Source: a virus. Taken from it: a DNA stretch of 64,000 bases. The notes beneath the pieces are model-generated. The model saw nothing but the letters and a program-made list of their open reading frames with translations. It was not told the origin of the DNA and made no database searches. The DNA is taken from IMG/VR virus record IMGVR_UViG_3300035157_000753, positions 1 through 64,000 of that record. One strand, 5' to 3'. Of this stretch, positions 1 through 10,450 are shown piece by piece. Position 1 is the first letter of the stretch; every line of letters starts with the position of its first letter. The translations under genes and the position numbers were made by a program.

Positions 1-3000
1 TAATAACACCACTTGTAACTGTATAAGTTGCTCTTGCAACACCACTATCAGTAACACTTACGTTACCACCTTCAAGTGGAATGTTCTGATAAGTTCCATC
101 AGTATATGATGTACCACCATTGGTGATTGTAATACTATCAATATATGTACTGTCTGTGACAGATCCATCAATAACAATACAATCCTGAGTAGCAGGTCTA
201 ATTGCTTGTAATGCATACTCCCAAGAAGAATCACCACGTAAGAATGTGTAAGAGTTAGATACACCTCTACTTGCTAATCTCTCTGGGTCAATAGTACCAG
301 CAACAATGTTAGAAGCATCAATGTTAGTTGATGTTAACTGTGTCCAGTTCGCTGCATTAGAAGCAGAAGTATTAATTACCCTTGTAAGGTCAACAATTCT
401 CTTTCTAGCAAAGTTACCAGAAGTACTTGCTGAAGCAGCAGAAGTTACAGAATACTGGTTAGCATTGATTAGAGAAATTGTATAGAAACCATCAGCACCT
501 TGACCACTTGTAAAGTCTAAGTAAACAAGAGATGCGTTTGATAATCCATGTCCAGTATCATCAACTGTAATGGTAGTACCAGATTGAGAATAAGTACCAG
601 TTCCCTCATTGGCATTAGCACCATCAAGAATATAGTCACCTGCATCAAACTTGATATTGTTTGCAATGTTGATGTTAACTCTACCTTCAATCTGAGCAGC
701 AAGAACTGCATTGTTGTTTGTAGGTGAGTTGGGTGCAGTAACAGTTGGTTGTGTATAATATTTTGAACCAGGATTGGTAATAGTAACCTTAGTTACGATA
801 CCACTTGTTACGTTAGCAGTAGCAGCTGCCTGTGTTCCTCCCGCAGATGGTGCAGAAATTGTTAGTGCAAAGTCACCAGTATAATCTCCACCACCATCAG
901 TGATAACGAAGTTATAAATCTGACCATCGTTATATGACTGAACAGTACCACGAGCAGTAGTAGAACTACCACTTAGGATAGCACCATTAGTGAATGAGTA
1001 GTTGCTATTAGGTGTGAATGCTAAGAACTGAGATTCTAAGTCATTCTCCAAGATATAGGAGATTGCAGTACCATCAGTTGTAAACGTATGAGTACCTGTA
1101 CCCTGACCAGTAAGGTCAATAGCAGTACCATTTGTTGCGTTTGATGATGTAGAAGCAAGCTTAACAGTGTTGTCATCAACCTTAATAACAAAGTACTTGG
1201 TAGCAGTTGAAAGTCCACCAATCGCTGTTGTTCCCTCAGTATATGTTAATCCATCACCAGTATTTGTACCATGAGCTGTGATGGTAATCTGTTCATTACC
1301 TGTATTAACTGAAGCAGGAGCAACACTAAAGTCTATAGCAGTTGTCTCAATAGCAATGTCACCAGCATTTGCGTCTTCAATAGCAAGTCTTTCTGCCTGA
1401 GATGTAACAGAAGTAATGTTGAAAGGACGTAAAGCAGGGATCTGGTCGATGTTGATCTTACCTGAAGACGTTAACTGAACCAGAGCAGATGGAACTGCGT
1501 TTGTTGAATATGGCTGGTTGAGGTATGGTCCTAGGTTATTTGAAATATAATCTTTAACTGATGCCTGAGTAGGTAGTAAACTATCAGATGCGAATGCACC
1601 ACCTAAGTTGTCATCATCAGAGAAACCTGTAATCGTGATGTCACCACCAACGATCTTAATGGATGATAGTTCAGAGATACTAACAGTACCAACGAAACTA
1701 ATAGCACCAGTTCTGTTGAAGATGGTAACGAAATTACCAACCTTGAAGTCACCAAACTCGTTAGTACCTGATGTATAAACTTGTCCGAAACCTTGTTCAG
1801 ATGCTTCATATGCAGTACCTAAACCAAATCCACCGTTCTGAGGTAGAGCAGCATAGGTGTTACCAGATCCAGAATATTCCCAAGTGTGTGATGAGGAGTT
1901 AACAACAGATGGTCTATGGAATTGGATTGAGCGATTGACTAAGTTACTTAAGTTACCGTTAGCATAACTGTTCCTAGTGTTAGGAGCTGCTGTATCGGTA
2001 TAATCCATCGACCTGTTGGTGATGATCTTAGCAACTACCTGAGTTCCAGGAGCACCACTGACTACTTCTGTTTCAAGAATGATATGCTCAACAGCAGGGT
2101 CAGTTGGATTACATCCACCAATTCTAATGATATAATCTTCTGTTGGAATATTGGTTAATGTTGTACCAGATACTTGAATGACCTGTCTACCAGATTCAAC
2201 TTGGTTGTTATCAACATCATTAGTAATACTATCAATGACACCAATATCAAAGCTGTATGGGTCTGCTCTAAATCCAGTTGCACGTAGAGAGTACGTACCA
2301 AAGTTAGATGCAGAGTTAGTAATAGATGCATATCCACCAGACTGACAAACAACACCATCTTGACAGAAGATAGCGAACACAGAAACGACCTGTGTATATC
2401 CATCATTAGTGACGTTGTATGCAGTACCACCAAAAGATATAATGGTAAATGCGTTTGCAACCATCGACTTACCTTGTGGGTCGAACTGTGCAATACTATT
2501 ACCTTGCCCATCAAGTTTTAAACCTGGACGAGGTACGTTTGGTGTAGCAACCTTAGCACCGTCAATATCACAACCAGAACCTCCAAGGAATGATATAACA
2601 GAAGAGTTCTGAATGAATGGTGATGCTTCAACTACTGGTAAATCTAAGAATAGATTGAGTAGTGGGAACTTGTACTTAGCAGCATCCTGTTCAGTAATAA
2701 GAGGATCTGGTTCTGTAATAGTACCACTGTATAAAGTACCACTAGATAAGACGTTATCTAAAATACCCCAATTGGTAGTTAGTGCAGATATAACATTAGC
2801 ACACTCAGGAGCACTTGAATCTACAGTAATAGAACTGTTAGAAACAGGAGCAATTGGTGTAAAGAATCCTGCTTCCAAATCATTTCTTATTGCTTTGATG
2901 CAAAGCTCTTTAGCATATGCAAAGATAGCACGAGTATAATCTACTTCTTGAGTAACGTGTGCAATAGCACCACTAGAGATATACTTGTTAGCAGACTCAA

Positions 3001-6000
3001 CTATTGAAGAGTTACCAGTGTAACGAAGGTCATACTGGAATGCTCTAACAACATGAAGAATATCATCTAAACATTGCTGATCACCAGGTGAGAATGTTCT
3101 TGTTACTGCATTTAAGTTACCATATGATCCATCTGTACCTAATGCAGTTGTAATTATACCGAAGAAGGTATCAATCGCAGATACTACATCAGTACATGTT
3201 GGAGTTGTAGCAGCGGTATCAGTAGCATGAGCTAAACTATCTGTAGCAATTGCTTGCTCAACAATTGAGAATAAAGTATCAACTGTGGACTTAGGAGTTG
3301 TACATCCACCAGGATCAACTGTAATGGATAGATCCTTACTTTGATCTACACCATGCCATCCTCTAATGTTTACAGTCTCGTTAGAAATAACCTGTTGTGT
3401 GATATCACTTGCAATCTCCATGACTGCACGAGCGTAGAATTCCTCACCATCTACGTGAGTAGTTCCAACGAAATATCCTGCATGATCATAAACAGCATCA
3501 TTACCACCATTAACAATATTGTATGCAACTGCTCTAAGAACATCAGAAACGTCATCCTTACAATCCTGATTATGATTAGGAATTGAGAATCTTGCAGCAG
3601 CAATTGGGTCTGTTGTACGAGGATAGGTATAGTTTCCACCACCCTGAGCACAACTATAAATTATAGAATTAGTTGCGATCTTAACTGTAGATCTAGCATG
3701 ACTAATAGCATCAGCTGCAGCACTTTGATAAGTATGAGTTGTAGTGTTAGTAGAAGGAACTGTATCTAATACTTGTACATCAAATGTGTTCGTAGTAACA
3801 TTAGAAATAATAATCCACTTGTTAGCAATTGGATCTGTTGAACGTGGATATGCAGTTGTTCCACCGCCACCATGAGTACAACTAAAGCTTATTGCACCAA
3901 CATCAAATTTAACTTTATCACCAACAGCAAATCCATGATTGTTGATGGTTACAGTCATAATACCTGTATTAGGATTATAAGCACCACCAGTTGCAGTATG
4001 TGTAGTAGGAGCTAGTAATTCATTAGATCCAATAGTTAATACTAGATCACCTGTAGCAGGAGTATATGTTGATGCAGATGGGATATAATTGTTAATAGTA
4101 GAAGAAGTTGATCTCTTAACACCATTAGAAGTCGCACTTATAAATGTATGAGCATAGTTACCACCAGTGATAACTGAGTTACCTAATGCAGACTGGAAAG
4201 CATGAGTAGTAGTGTTAGATGAAATACCAACATCAAGAGTAATTGTAGTTCCTGTTGTTGCTACGATAGGAACTGAAGTATTGTGTGACTTATCACGCTT
4301 TTGTGTGATTCCACCTGTTGTTGCAGATACAAATGTATGAACATCTGTATTTGTTGATGGGATTGTAGATAAGACTTGAATTTCAAATGTAGTTGAAGTT
4401 ACATTAAAGATCTTCTGGAATTTTCCAGAGATAGGATCAGATGATCTTGGATATGACTTCTGTGCAGCAGGACCAGAGGCACCACCAAATGCACAACTGA
4501 ATGTAATTGAATTATCAGCAAACTTAACCCAGTCACCGTTTCTCATTCCATGAGCAGCAGTAGTGGTAACTTTCATGATACCTGTAGCAGGATCATAAGT
4601 TGTACCGTTAGTTGCTGTATGTGAATCAACTATTGATCTTGGATATGCGTGCTCAGTTGATTGACTATCCTCATCACATTTGAATGTAATAGCACCTGTT
4701 GTGAGCTTGACATGCTCTTTAACATGTTGAAGACCATTGCTAGTTGCACTTACAAATGTATGAACATCATTAACTGATAGTGCTACACCACCAGTACAAT
4801 CAAACTTAAATGTATTTGCAGTAACACCCCAGATGTTAACCCACTTACCATCTAAGTACTGACCTGCCTTTGGATAAGATTCGCTACCACCGCCACCATA
4901 AGGGCAACTCATGGATATAGATCCAACAGCAAGATTAATCTTATCTCCTTCTTGGAAACCGTGATCATCAATAGTCACAGTCATAATACCTGTGCTATTT
5001 TCTAAAGTAGCACCAGTGATTGTATGTGATGTAGGAGCCTCAAGGGTATGATTACCTATAGTAACCTCCATAAGACCCGTTGTAGGGGTATATACAGCGT
5101 TTGTAGGAGTGAATGTAACAGGTGGTGTAGTACCTACGTTAATATCAAAAGTATCAGCAGTAATGTTAGAAACACTCTTCCAAACATTAAGAGCTGGATC
5201 TGTTGCTCTTGGATATGTGTGCTTGGAGAAATTATCATCCATAGCACAAGTAAAGGTCAATGAATCTTGTGCGACCTGTACTTTCTCACCAACTGTGAAA
5301 CCATGACCAGGAATTTTAAGAGTTAATACACCTGTAATTGGTTCGTATGAAGCATCAGTTACTGTGTGCTGTGTAAATCCAACATCATTATAAACAACAG
5401 CTCTTGTTACAGAATTTGCTGCTGCACTTACAAATGTATGTGGAGTGACATCAGTTACTGCCTTACCAACATTAACCCTAATATTATTAGCATCTACCTT
5501 AGTTACACCAAGATACTTGTTATAGAATGGATCTGTTGTACGAGGATATGTCTTATTAGAACCATCATTATCCATCTCACAAGTAAATGTGAGTGAATTG
5601 GGTGCAATTAAAATTCTGTCTCCATCTACAAATGGGTGACTTGCAATGGTAAGAACCATTTCACCTGTTTGTGGATTATAATCAGCACCAGTTGGTTGGA
5701 ATTGATATGTACTTAAACCTTGGAATGTATGTGTAGTAGTATTGGTTGGAGTCTCACCATTAAGTGCATTAATAGTAATATCATTTCCATTAACAGCAGT
5801 TACAGGAGTTTCAGTAAGACTTGAAACAAAACGCTCTACTGCTTCTTCCGAAATGAACTTGTTATTAGTATTAATTAAATTAGCAGCATCCTGAGTTAGG
5901 TTAGGTACAGTACCATATGTTGCTCTATCAAGAGTAATAGTTTCATACTGTTGAGGATGAGTAGTATGTGGATGTCTTAGAATTGGTAGGTTACGAATTA

Positions 6001-9000
6001 CCTTAGCAGCATATCCCTTAGCATTATTGAATGCAGTTACATACTTACTCTGATTACTTGTAGTTACATCTTTAAGGAAGTAATTAGCAGCATCATATAC
6101 TCTGTCATTACCACCCCACTTAAGGTTGTGATAAAGTGACTTCTTAAGGAAGTCGGAAATATCATCAGTACATGCTGTATTACCAGTAGGTACACTATAA
6201 CCAGTATCAGCAACCATCTTCTCGACAGCTACTTCAGCAATCATCTCAGCATTAGCAGCTAGTAACTCTGCAGCATCTGCCTGTTTATTATTCTCTGGGA
6301 AACTATTTGGAGTTCTATATGGTTTTCTTAGATCAGTGAAAGTACCATCAGTTCCTGTGTATGTTGTACCTACAGCTGTATTTTTACCAGAACTATTAAC
6401 ACCAAGATCAAGAGTGAAAGTTCTATGATCTACAATATCCTTAATAGGCCATGTGCTATTAAGACTAAATCCATTTGCAAATGCAGCAACACCTTTAATT
6501 TCTACACCAGCAGAAGTACCAACATTAACTGTAACCGTTCCAGCTGCATCTACTGCTGTGATTGCTAATGTAGCACCATATGCAGGGTCAGTTGATCTTG
6601 GGTAAGTATGAGATGTAGCATGGTTGTCTCTGGAGCATGTAAAGCTTAGAGAACCATTAGCAATGGTTAATGTATCAGAGGTACTGAAAGTATGAGCACC
6701 TATTGTTAATACTAGGTCTCCTGATACAGGATCATATGTTGCACCAGTTACATTCTTTTGAACACTACCAGCAGTTATTGTAATAGCATTACTTGCTGTA
6801 CCACCATTGTAGATGTGATTGTGATTCTTATATCCTCTATAAAGGTTATGACCTTGATTAACTTTAATAGTAGCAACATCATCACTTACAGTCCATGAAG
6901 TGATTGGATGGTCAAACTCCATTCCCAATGCACTGAATGTAGTAGGTCCAATTACAAGAGTACTATTCCTAGTAGAAGACTTCTCATAATGAGACTTGAC
7001 ATATCCGTATGCTTCTTGTGCAATAAATTCTTGGTTTGCTCTGATAGATTCAGCAGCATCCCTAAAGCGAGCAGTCTGAGAGATCTTGACAAATCCATAA
7101 GGAGAGTTCCTTAGAGATGCAAGAACATAGTTATTAGTAGAAATAACTGACTGGTTACCAGTAGGATTAAGGTTTGCATCAAATACACTAATAGCTGCTC
7201 TTACAACAAATTGCAATGCATAACCATCAGCACGCTCAATACGATTAGTAATGTACTTACGTCCATTAAGATCTTCAATGTTATCTAAGACACTAACTGT
7301 AGATCCAGTAGCAGTTGCAGTATTAGTAGTTGACTGAATATTTGCTGTCTTAAGTACAAAGGTAACAGTTAAGTTGGAACTATTGTATCTACCATAACCC
7401 ATACCCAATGCAGTATTGCCAGGTAAGGATGGAGTACCAGATCCAAGATCAAACTGATCAATAAAATATGTTTTACTTAATGCTTCAGATCCAGCTCCAT
7501 CAAAGTTGAACTTAAGTCCACACTCTCCTAAAGAACTCCAATTACCAAATAAAGCAGTAGTTAAAGTATTATCTACGTTAGCAAGAGTAACTGTAACTTC
7601 GCCACTTGATAAAGACCAAGATGGGTTGACACTTCCACCAAAGTTAACAGCAGAGCTTTGGAAACCATATAAGTAAACTTCTTGACCAACTTCATAGTCA
7701 TGGTAAGAAGTACCTGCTAAAGTGAAAGTTGGACCATTGTAGGTCTGTTGTGTAGCTAATGATGTGTCCAGAGTTGCGACTGATAATAATCTTGTCGCAT
7801 CTTCAAATCTTTGATATCCTAAACCTGTAGATGTAAGATCTAGAGTTGTAGGATCATCGTTACCATTAGCATCCTTATTAAGAGCGTTAGCAGCAGTAGC
7901 AGCAAGTCTTATCCAATCATTATTTTCTTTATAGACATAATAAGTTGTACCATCTACAAGACCACCAATCGCACCCATCTTACCAGCACGATATACAACA
8001 CCATCACCACTTGAATATTGGTGAGTGAAGATTCTCATATTATTCGATTCTGGCATAACATTACCAGAAGTGAATAGATGGAGACTAGTATCTGGAGATA
8101 CTCCAGTTATATCCTTCCTACCTGTAGTTGAAGTAGTTGTAGTAGCGTTTAACCAAGTATCAAATAGTTCAATAGTATCAGCATCAACAAACCTTACATA
8201 ATATGTTGCACCATCAATAAGACCACCAAGAGCTTCAGTGTTCTCATCTTTCTGGTAATAAACTTGATCACCACTCTTAAAGCTATGTCCAGTAATTGTG
8301 ATCCTATCAGTGGTTAGATTAACCTTAGTAGCATCAGCAGCAAAGGCAGTTGTTTCTCTTTCAGTATTAACTGTATGCTGATAAACCTGGTTAGAGATAG
8401 TCTCTAGTTCAGGTCTTAATGATTCAGCATCAACAACGTCAAAGCGATCTGATACACTTGGGTTAGTGATGTCAGTAATAATATTAGCTGCTACAGCATC
8501 ATAGAATACTTTTTCAGCGTCTTGGAATACGTCGTTAACACCTGATGTAATTAATATCTTAACAGTACCACTTGCATTTGGTGTTCCCTGTGGTCCTGTG
8601 AAATTGACCTCTTGAACAGTACCTAATGTACCTGAAGATCCACCTTGTACAAAGTAACCAACCTGTAGAGTTATGTCACTACCTGTATGGTTGTTAAATG
8701 TAATAAGGAAGATGTTATCACCACGGAACTTATCACCAGGAATAGCTGGAATCTGTGCAAGTTCTGGTTCGTAGTATAATCTCTGCTTATCGTCAAATAC
8801 AAATGCATACTTCCAAGTATGAATTACTGTACTTTGTGGGTCAGAAGAGTTCTGTAGTGCATCTCTGAATACACAACCAGCAACATATGTTTCGTTAGAT
8901 GCTTTGATCATGTGACGATCAGCATTTAACGGTCTTACAATTACACGACGTAGGTTGTCACCGATCAGTGAGCAGTTCCTTGGAAGTGAAATTGGGTTAT

Positions 9001-9871
9001 CTTCTAAGTATTCACCACCAGATACGATTAGTGAAACGTACTCATCACTAGGATCTGGTTGTGCTTTTTGTAAACCGTAAGCAATTTGTGCTGCTTTCTT
9101 AATAGTTTTTACAGGTCTTGCAGCAGAACGACCATCATTTTCATCACTACCAATGGTTTGGGAAACATAAACACGTCCACCAGTGTCATTTGTAGCAACT
9201 TTATAAACGAAATCTGTAGTTGCGATACGTCTTGACTGGTCAGTCAGAGGAGGAGTATCAGCAGTTGGATAAAATGTTGTACCAAAAGTATTACTTGTTA
9301 CGTCTGTATCTTCGTAGTTGATTAAATTAGGAGCACGAAGAGCCAGTGCAGGGTTGATAATGGTCTGGATGTCTAAGTTAACAACCTGAGCAGTATCAGA
9401 AATGATAGAACGAGTGGTTCTGATTTGACCCTCAACGTCAAGTTCGTACTGAGGATCGGTAGTATTAACACCAACGCGAATATTATTTTGAGGATTTAAG
9501 TTTAATGTTAATGCATCTTTCTCATTAGCATCAACACCAACAGATAATTCTACAGATTCATCCCCTTGAATACTTAAAGAACGTACTCTCTTATATGAAC
9601 ATGTATTACCAGCAGTAATTACACCTAAGTTTGTACTCTGGAATGAAAGATTATCATCATCTACCTTGGTTACAGTATAGGTACCATCTACCTCACCGCC
9701 AGATGTGAAATCTATATAAAGTTTTTCACTCCCGATGAAACCGTGAGCAACAGAAAGAATATTAACAACACCTGTTACTGTCCTACTGTAGGTAGAGTTT
9801 ACCCAATTACCTGTAGGAGTAGCACCAGATGCCTGTATTCTTTGCTGGTCGGCATTAATCTTAAGACTCAT
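1..9871 (-). CDS. Giant tail-fibre/structural protein, partial (at least 3,290 aa)
   Basis: The frame is open without a stop from the ATG at 9871 (preceded by AGGAACGA) to the left edge, so the C-terminus is missing. Residues about 230-315 read GRVYVS, GSDENDG, KTIKKA, SGGEY, then LIGDNLRR, the pattern of a pectin-lyase-like right-handed beta-helix seen in phage tail spikes. Residues about 1,090-2,090 hold about eight YPR(S/T)TDP modules also found in the 4,796-residue protein. Alpha-helical modules with GGND..YD.A occur near residues 1,250, 2,125 and, degenerate, 2,280. The rest is Ser/Thr/Gly/Val-rich beta sequence. It is the last visible gene of the structural block, 15 bases after the 177-residue gene, so a host-contacting fibre or virion-surface role is inferred. 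The enzymatic state of the beta-helix is unknown. Confidence 0.85.
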   Translation of the reverse strand, partial: MSLKINADQQRIQASGATPTGNWVNSTYSRTVTGVVNILSVAHGFIGSEKLYIDFTSGGEVDGTYTVTKVDDDNLSFQSTNLGVITAGNTCSYKRVRSLSIQGDESVELSVGVDANEKDALTLNLNPQNNIRVGVNTTDPQYELDVEGQIRTTRSIISDTAQVVNLDIQTIINPALALRAPNLINYEDTDVTSNTFGTTFYPTADTPPLTDQSRRIATTDFVYKVATNDTGGRVYVSQTIGSDENDGRSAARPVKTIKKAAQIAYGLQKAQPDPSDEYVSLIVSGGEYLEDNPISLPRNCSLIGDNLRRVIVRPLNADRHMIKASNETYVAGCVFRDALQNSSDPQSTVIHTWKYAFVFDDKQRLYYEPELAQIPAIPGDKFRGDNIFLITFNNHTGSDITLQVGYFVQGGSSGTLGTVQEVNFTGPQGTPNASGTVKILITSGVNDVFQDAEKVFYDAVAANIITDITNPSVSDRFDVVDAESLRPELETISNQVYQHTVNTERETTAFAADATKVNLTTDRITITGHSFKSGDQVYYQKDENTEALGGLIDGATYYVRFVDADTIELFDTWLNATTTTSTTGRKDITGVSPDTSLHLFTSGNVMPESNNMRIFTHQYSSGDGVVYRAGKMGAIGGLVDGTTYYVYKENNDWIRLAATAANALNKDANGNDDPTTLDLTSTGLGYQRFEDATRLLSVATLDTSLATQQTYNGPTFTLAGTSYHDYEVGQEVYLYGFQSSAVNFGGSVNPSWSLSSGEVTVTLANVDNTLTTALFGNWSSLGECGLKFNFDGAGSEALSKTYFIDQFDLGSGTPSLPGNTALGMGYGRYNSSNLTVTFVLKTANIQSTTNTATATGSTVSVLDNIEDLNGRKYITNRIERADGYALQFVVRAAISVFDANLNPTGNQSVISTNNYVLASLRNSPYGFVKISQTARFRDAAESIRANQEFIAQEAYGYVKSHYEKSSTRNSTLVIGPTTFSALGMEFDHPITSWTVSDDVATIKVNQGHNLYRGYKNHNHIYNGGTASNAITITAGSVQKNVTGATYDPVSGDLVLTIGAHTFSTSDTLTIANGSLSFTCSRDNHATSHTYPRSTDPAYGATLAITAVDAAGTVTVNVGTSAGVEIKGVAAFANGFSLNSTWPIKDIVDHRTFTLDLGVNSSGKNTAVGTTYTGTDGTFTDLRKPYRTPNSFPENNKQADAAELLAANAEMIAEVAVEKMVADTGYSVPTGNTACTDDISDFLKKSLYHNLKWGGNDRVYDAANYFLKDVTTSNQSKYVTAFNNAKGYAAKVIRNLPILRHPHTTHPQQYETITLDRATYGTVPNLTQDAANLINTNNKFISEEAVERFVSSLTETPVTAVNGNDITINALNGETPTNTTTHTFQGLSTYQFQPTGADYNPQTGEMVLTIASHPFVDGDRILIAPNSLTFTCEMDNDGSNKTYPRTTDPFYNKYLGVTKVDANNIRVNVGKAVTDVTPHTFVSAAANSVTRAVVYNDVGFTQHTVTDASYEPITGVLTLKIPGHGFTVGEKVQVAQDSLTFTCAMDDNFSKHTYPRATDPALNVWKSVSNITADTFDINVGTTPPVTFTPTNAVYTPTTGLMEVTIGNHTLEAPTSHTITGATLENSTGIMTVTIDDHGFQEGDKINLAVGSISMSCPYGGGGSESYPKAGQYLDGKWVNIWGVTANTFKFDCTGGVALSVNDVHTFVSATSNGLQHVKEHVKLTTGAITFKCDEDSQSTEHAYPRSIVDSHTATNGTTYDPATGIMKVTTTAAHGMRNGDWVKFADNSITFSCAFGGASGPAAQKSYPRSSDPISGKFQKIFNVTSTTFEIQVLSTIPSTNTDVHTFVSATTGGITQKRDKSHNTSVPIVATTGTTITLDVGISSNTTTHAFQSALGNSVITGGNYAHTFISATSNGVKRSTSSTINNYIPSASTYTPATGDLVLTIGSNELLAPTTHTATGGAYNPNTGIMTVTINNHGFAVGDKVKFDVGAISFSCTHGGGGTTAYPRSTDPIANKWIIISNVTTNTFDVQVLDTVPSTNTTTHTYQSAAADAISHARSTVKIATNSIIYSCAQGGGNYTYPRTTDPIAAARFSIPNHNQDCKDDVSDVLRAVAYNIVNGGNDAVYDHAGYFVGTTHVDGEEFYARAVMEIASDITQQVISNETVNIRGWHGVDQSKDLSITVDPGGCTTPKSTVDTLFSIVEQAIATDSLAHATDTAATTPTCTDVVSAIDTFFGIITTALGTDGSYGNLNAVTRTFSPGDQQCLDDILHVVRAFQYDLRYTGNSSIVESANKYISSGAIAHVTQEVDYTRAIFAYAKELCIKAIRNDLEAGFFTPIAPVSNSSITVDSSAPECANVISALTTNWGILDNVLSSGTLYSGTITEPDPLITEQDAAKYKFPLLNLFLDLPVVEASPFIQNSSVISFLGGSGCDIDGAKVATPNVPRPGLKLDGQGNSIAQFDPQGKSMVANAFTIISFGGTAYNVTNDGYTQVVSVFAIFCQDGVVCQSGGYASITNSASNFGTYSLRATGFRADPYSFDIGVIDSITNDVDNNQVESGRQVIQVSGTTLTNIPTEDYIIRIGGCNPTDPAVEHIILETEVVSGAPGTQVVAKIITNRSMDYTDTAAPNTRNSYANGNLSNLVNRSIQFHRPSVVNSSSHTWEYSGSGNTYAALPQNGGFGLGTAYEASEQGFGQVYTSGTNEFGDFKVGNFVTIFNRTGAISFVGTVSISELSSIKIVGGDITITGFSDDDNLGGAFASDSLLPTQASVKDYISNNLGPYLNQPYSTNAVPSALVQLTSSGKINIDQIPALRPFNITSVTSQAERLAIEDANAGDIAIETTAIDFSVAPASVNTGNEQITITAHGTNTGDGLTYTEGTTAIGGLSTATKYFVIKVDDNTVKLASTSSNATNGTAIDLTGQGTGTHTFTTDGTAISYILENDLESQFLAFTPNSNYSFTNGAILSGSSTTARGTVQSYNDGQIYNFVITDGGGDYTGDFALTISAPSAGGTQAAATANVTSGIVTKVTITNPGSKYYTQPTVTAPNSPTNNNAVLAAQIEGRVNINIANNIKFDAGDYILDGANANEGTGTYSQSGTTITVDDTGHGLSNASLVYLDFTSGQGADGFYTISLINANQYSVTSAASASTSGNFARKRIVDLTRVINTSASNAANWTQLTSTNIDASNIVAGTIDPERLASRGVSNSYTFLRGDSSWEYALQAIRPATQDCIVIDGSVTDSTYIDSITITNGGTSYTDGTYQNIPLEGGNVSVTDSGVARATYTVTSGVI
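3590..6700 (-). repeat. YPR(S/T)TDP protein-coding repeat modules, array 1
   Basis: Inside the giant partial gene, codons for YPR or YPK recur near 3617, 3842, 4444, 4634, 4870, 5207, 5537 and 6596. The fuller units run: HG(L/F)..GD, then F.C...GG, then YPR(S/T)TDP, then TTNTF.(V/I)QVL, then PSTNT..HTFVSA. Units of about 90-110 residues diverge at the DNA level but keep this order. The same module is repeated in the gene at 28674-43064, which points to duplication and exchange between the two genes. Confidence 0.8.
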
Positions 9872-9886
9872 TTCGTTCCTATTCTG

Positions 9887-10420
9887 TTATGATACTACTG
9901 TGATATCTAAAATACCAATCCACTTAACAGTAGAATTGGTTGTCACTGACTTCACTTCAAACGTGAAGAATGGGGCAGATCCAATCTGGAAAGCGTCTGG
10001 AGTTACATTCCAAACCTCCTGTCCAGGTGGATTATTCCGAATAATATTTTCATAACTAGATGCTACTGTTGGCGTACCATCATTAGCAGTGGTTACTACA
10101 ATATCAAATACTGTTGCATAAACATATTCATTGCTTGTAGTTTCCTGTCCAAAAACTCTTGCCTTAATGAAAGATACCCTATCTGCAGCAAGTGCAGGGG
10201 TATTTCCAGCGAGAGCAGTTGTACCATCAAGGGTCAATTGTAAGGTATTGTTAGCAGCATCTGTTACTCTCTTAACAAGATACTTGTCATGAGTAGCGTC
10301 AGCAAAATTATCACTGACCATATGAATCGCTGAGATGTTCTTGAGTTCGTAAGATGTGTTTACGATCTCTGTAGAACCTACAGCGAAACCCCCAATTGAT
10401 GAAAAATTCTTGGTTGGCAT
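9887..10420 (-). CDS. Virion structural protein, 177 aa, unrecognised
   Basis: No family is recognised. The protein is beta-rich with Thr, Val and Asn and has no membrane segment or signal peptide. It has N-terminal MPTKNFSSIGGFAVG and ends TVKWIGILDITVVS. A late promoter TATAAATA lies 23 bases upstream, overlapping the 3' end of the 2,428-residue fibre gene, so it can be transcribed apart from the fibre. It sits between two giant fibre genes; a short connector or fibre-associated role is inferred from position only. Confidence 0.75.
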   Translation of the reverse strand: MPTKNFSSIGGFAVGSTEIVNTSYELKNISAIHMVSDNFADATHDKYLVKRVTDAANNTLQLTLDGTTALAGNTPALAADRVSFIKARVFGQETTSNEYVYATVFDIVVTTANDGTPTVASSYENIIRNNPPGQEVWNVTPDAFQIGSAPFFTFEVKSVTTNSTVKWIGILDITVVS

Positions 10421-10442
10421 GACGTTATAATACCTTCAGGGT

Positions 10443-10450
10443 TATTTATA
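10443..10450 (-). promoter_or_regulatory. T4-type late promoter TATAAATA
   Basis: Exact TATAAATA on the minus strand, 23 bases upstream of the 177-residue gene and overlapping the stop of the gene before it. It matches the T4 late -10 element, which is recognised by the gp55 late sigma factor. Confidence 0.8.

Noticed and set aside
517-2514. Leu/Val-rich minus-strand frames in the left part.
   Set aside because: They are the off-frame reading of Thr/Gly/Ser-rich fibre coding sequence; the real frame is one position away and is open throughout.
3590-6700. Regularly spaced repeats that might be taken for a CRISPR array.
   Set aside because: They are in-frame coding modules of about 300 bases, diverged in DNA, with no short palindromic repeat or equal spacers.
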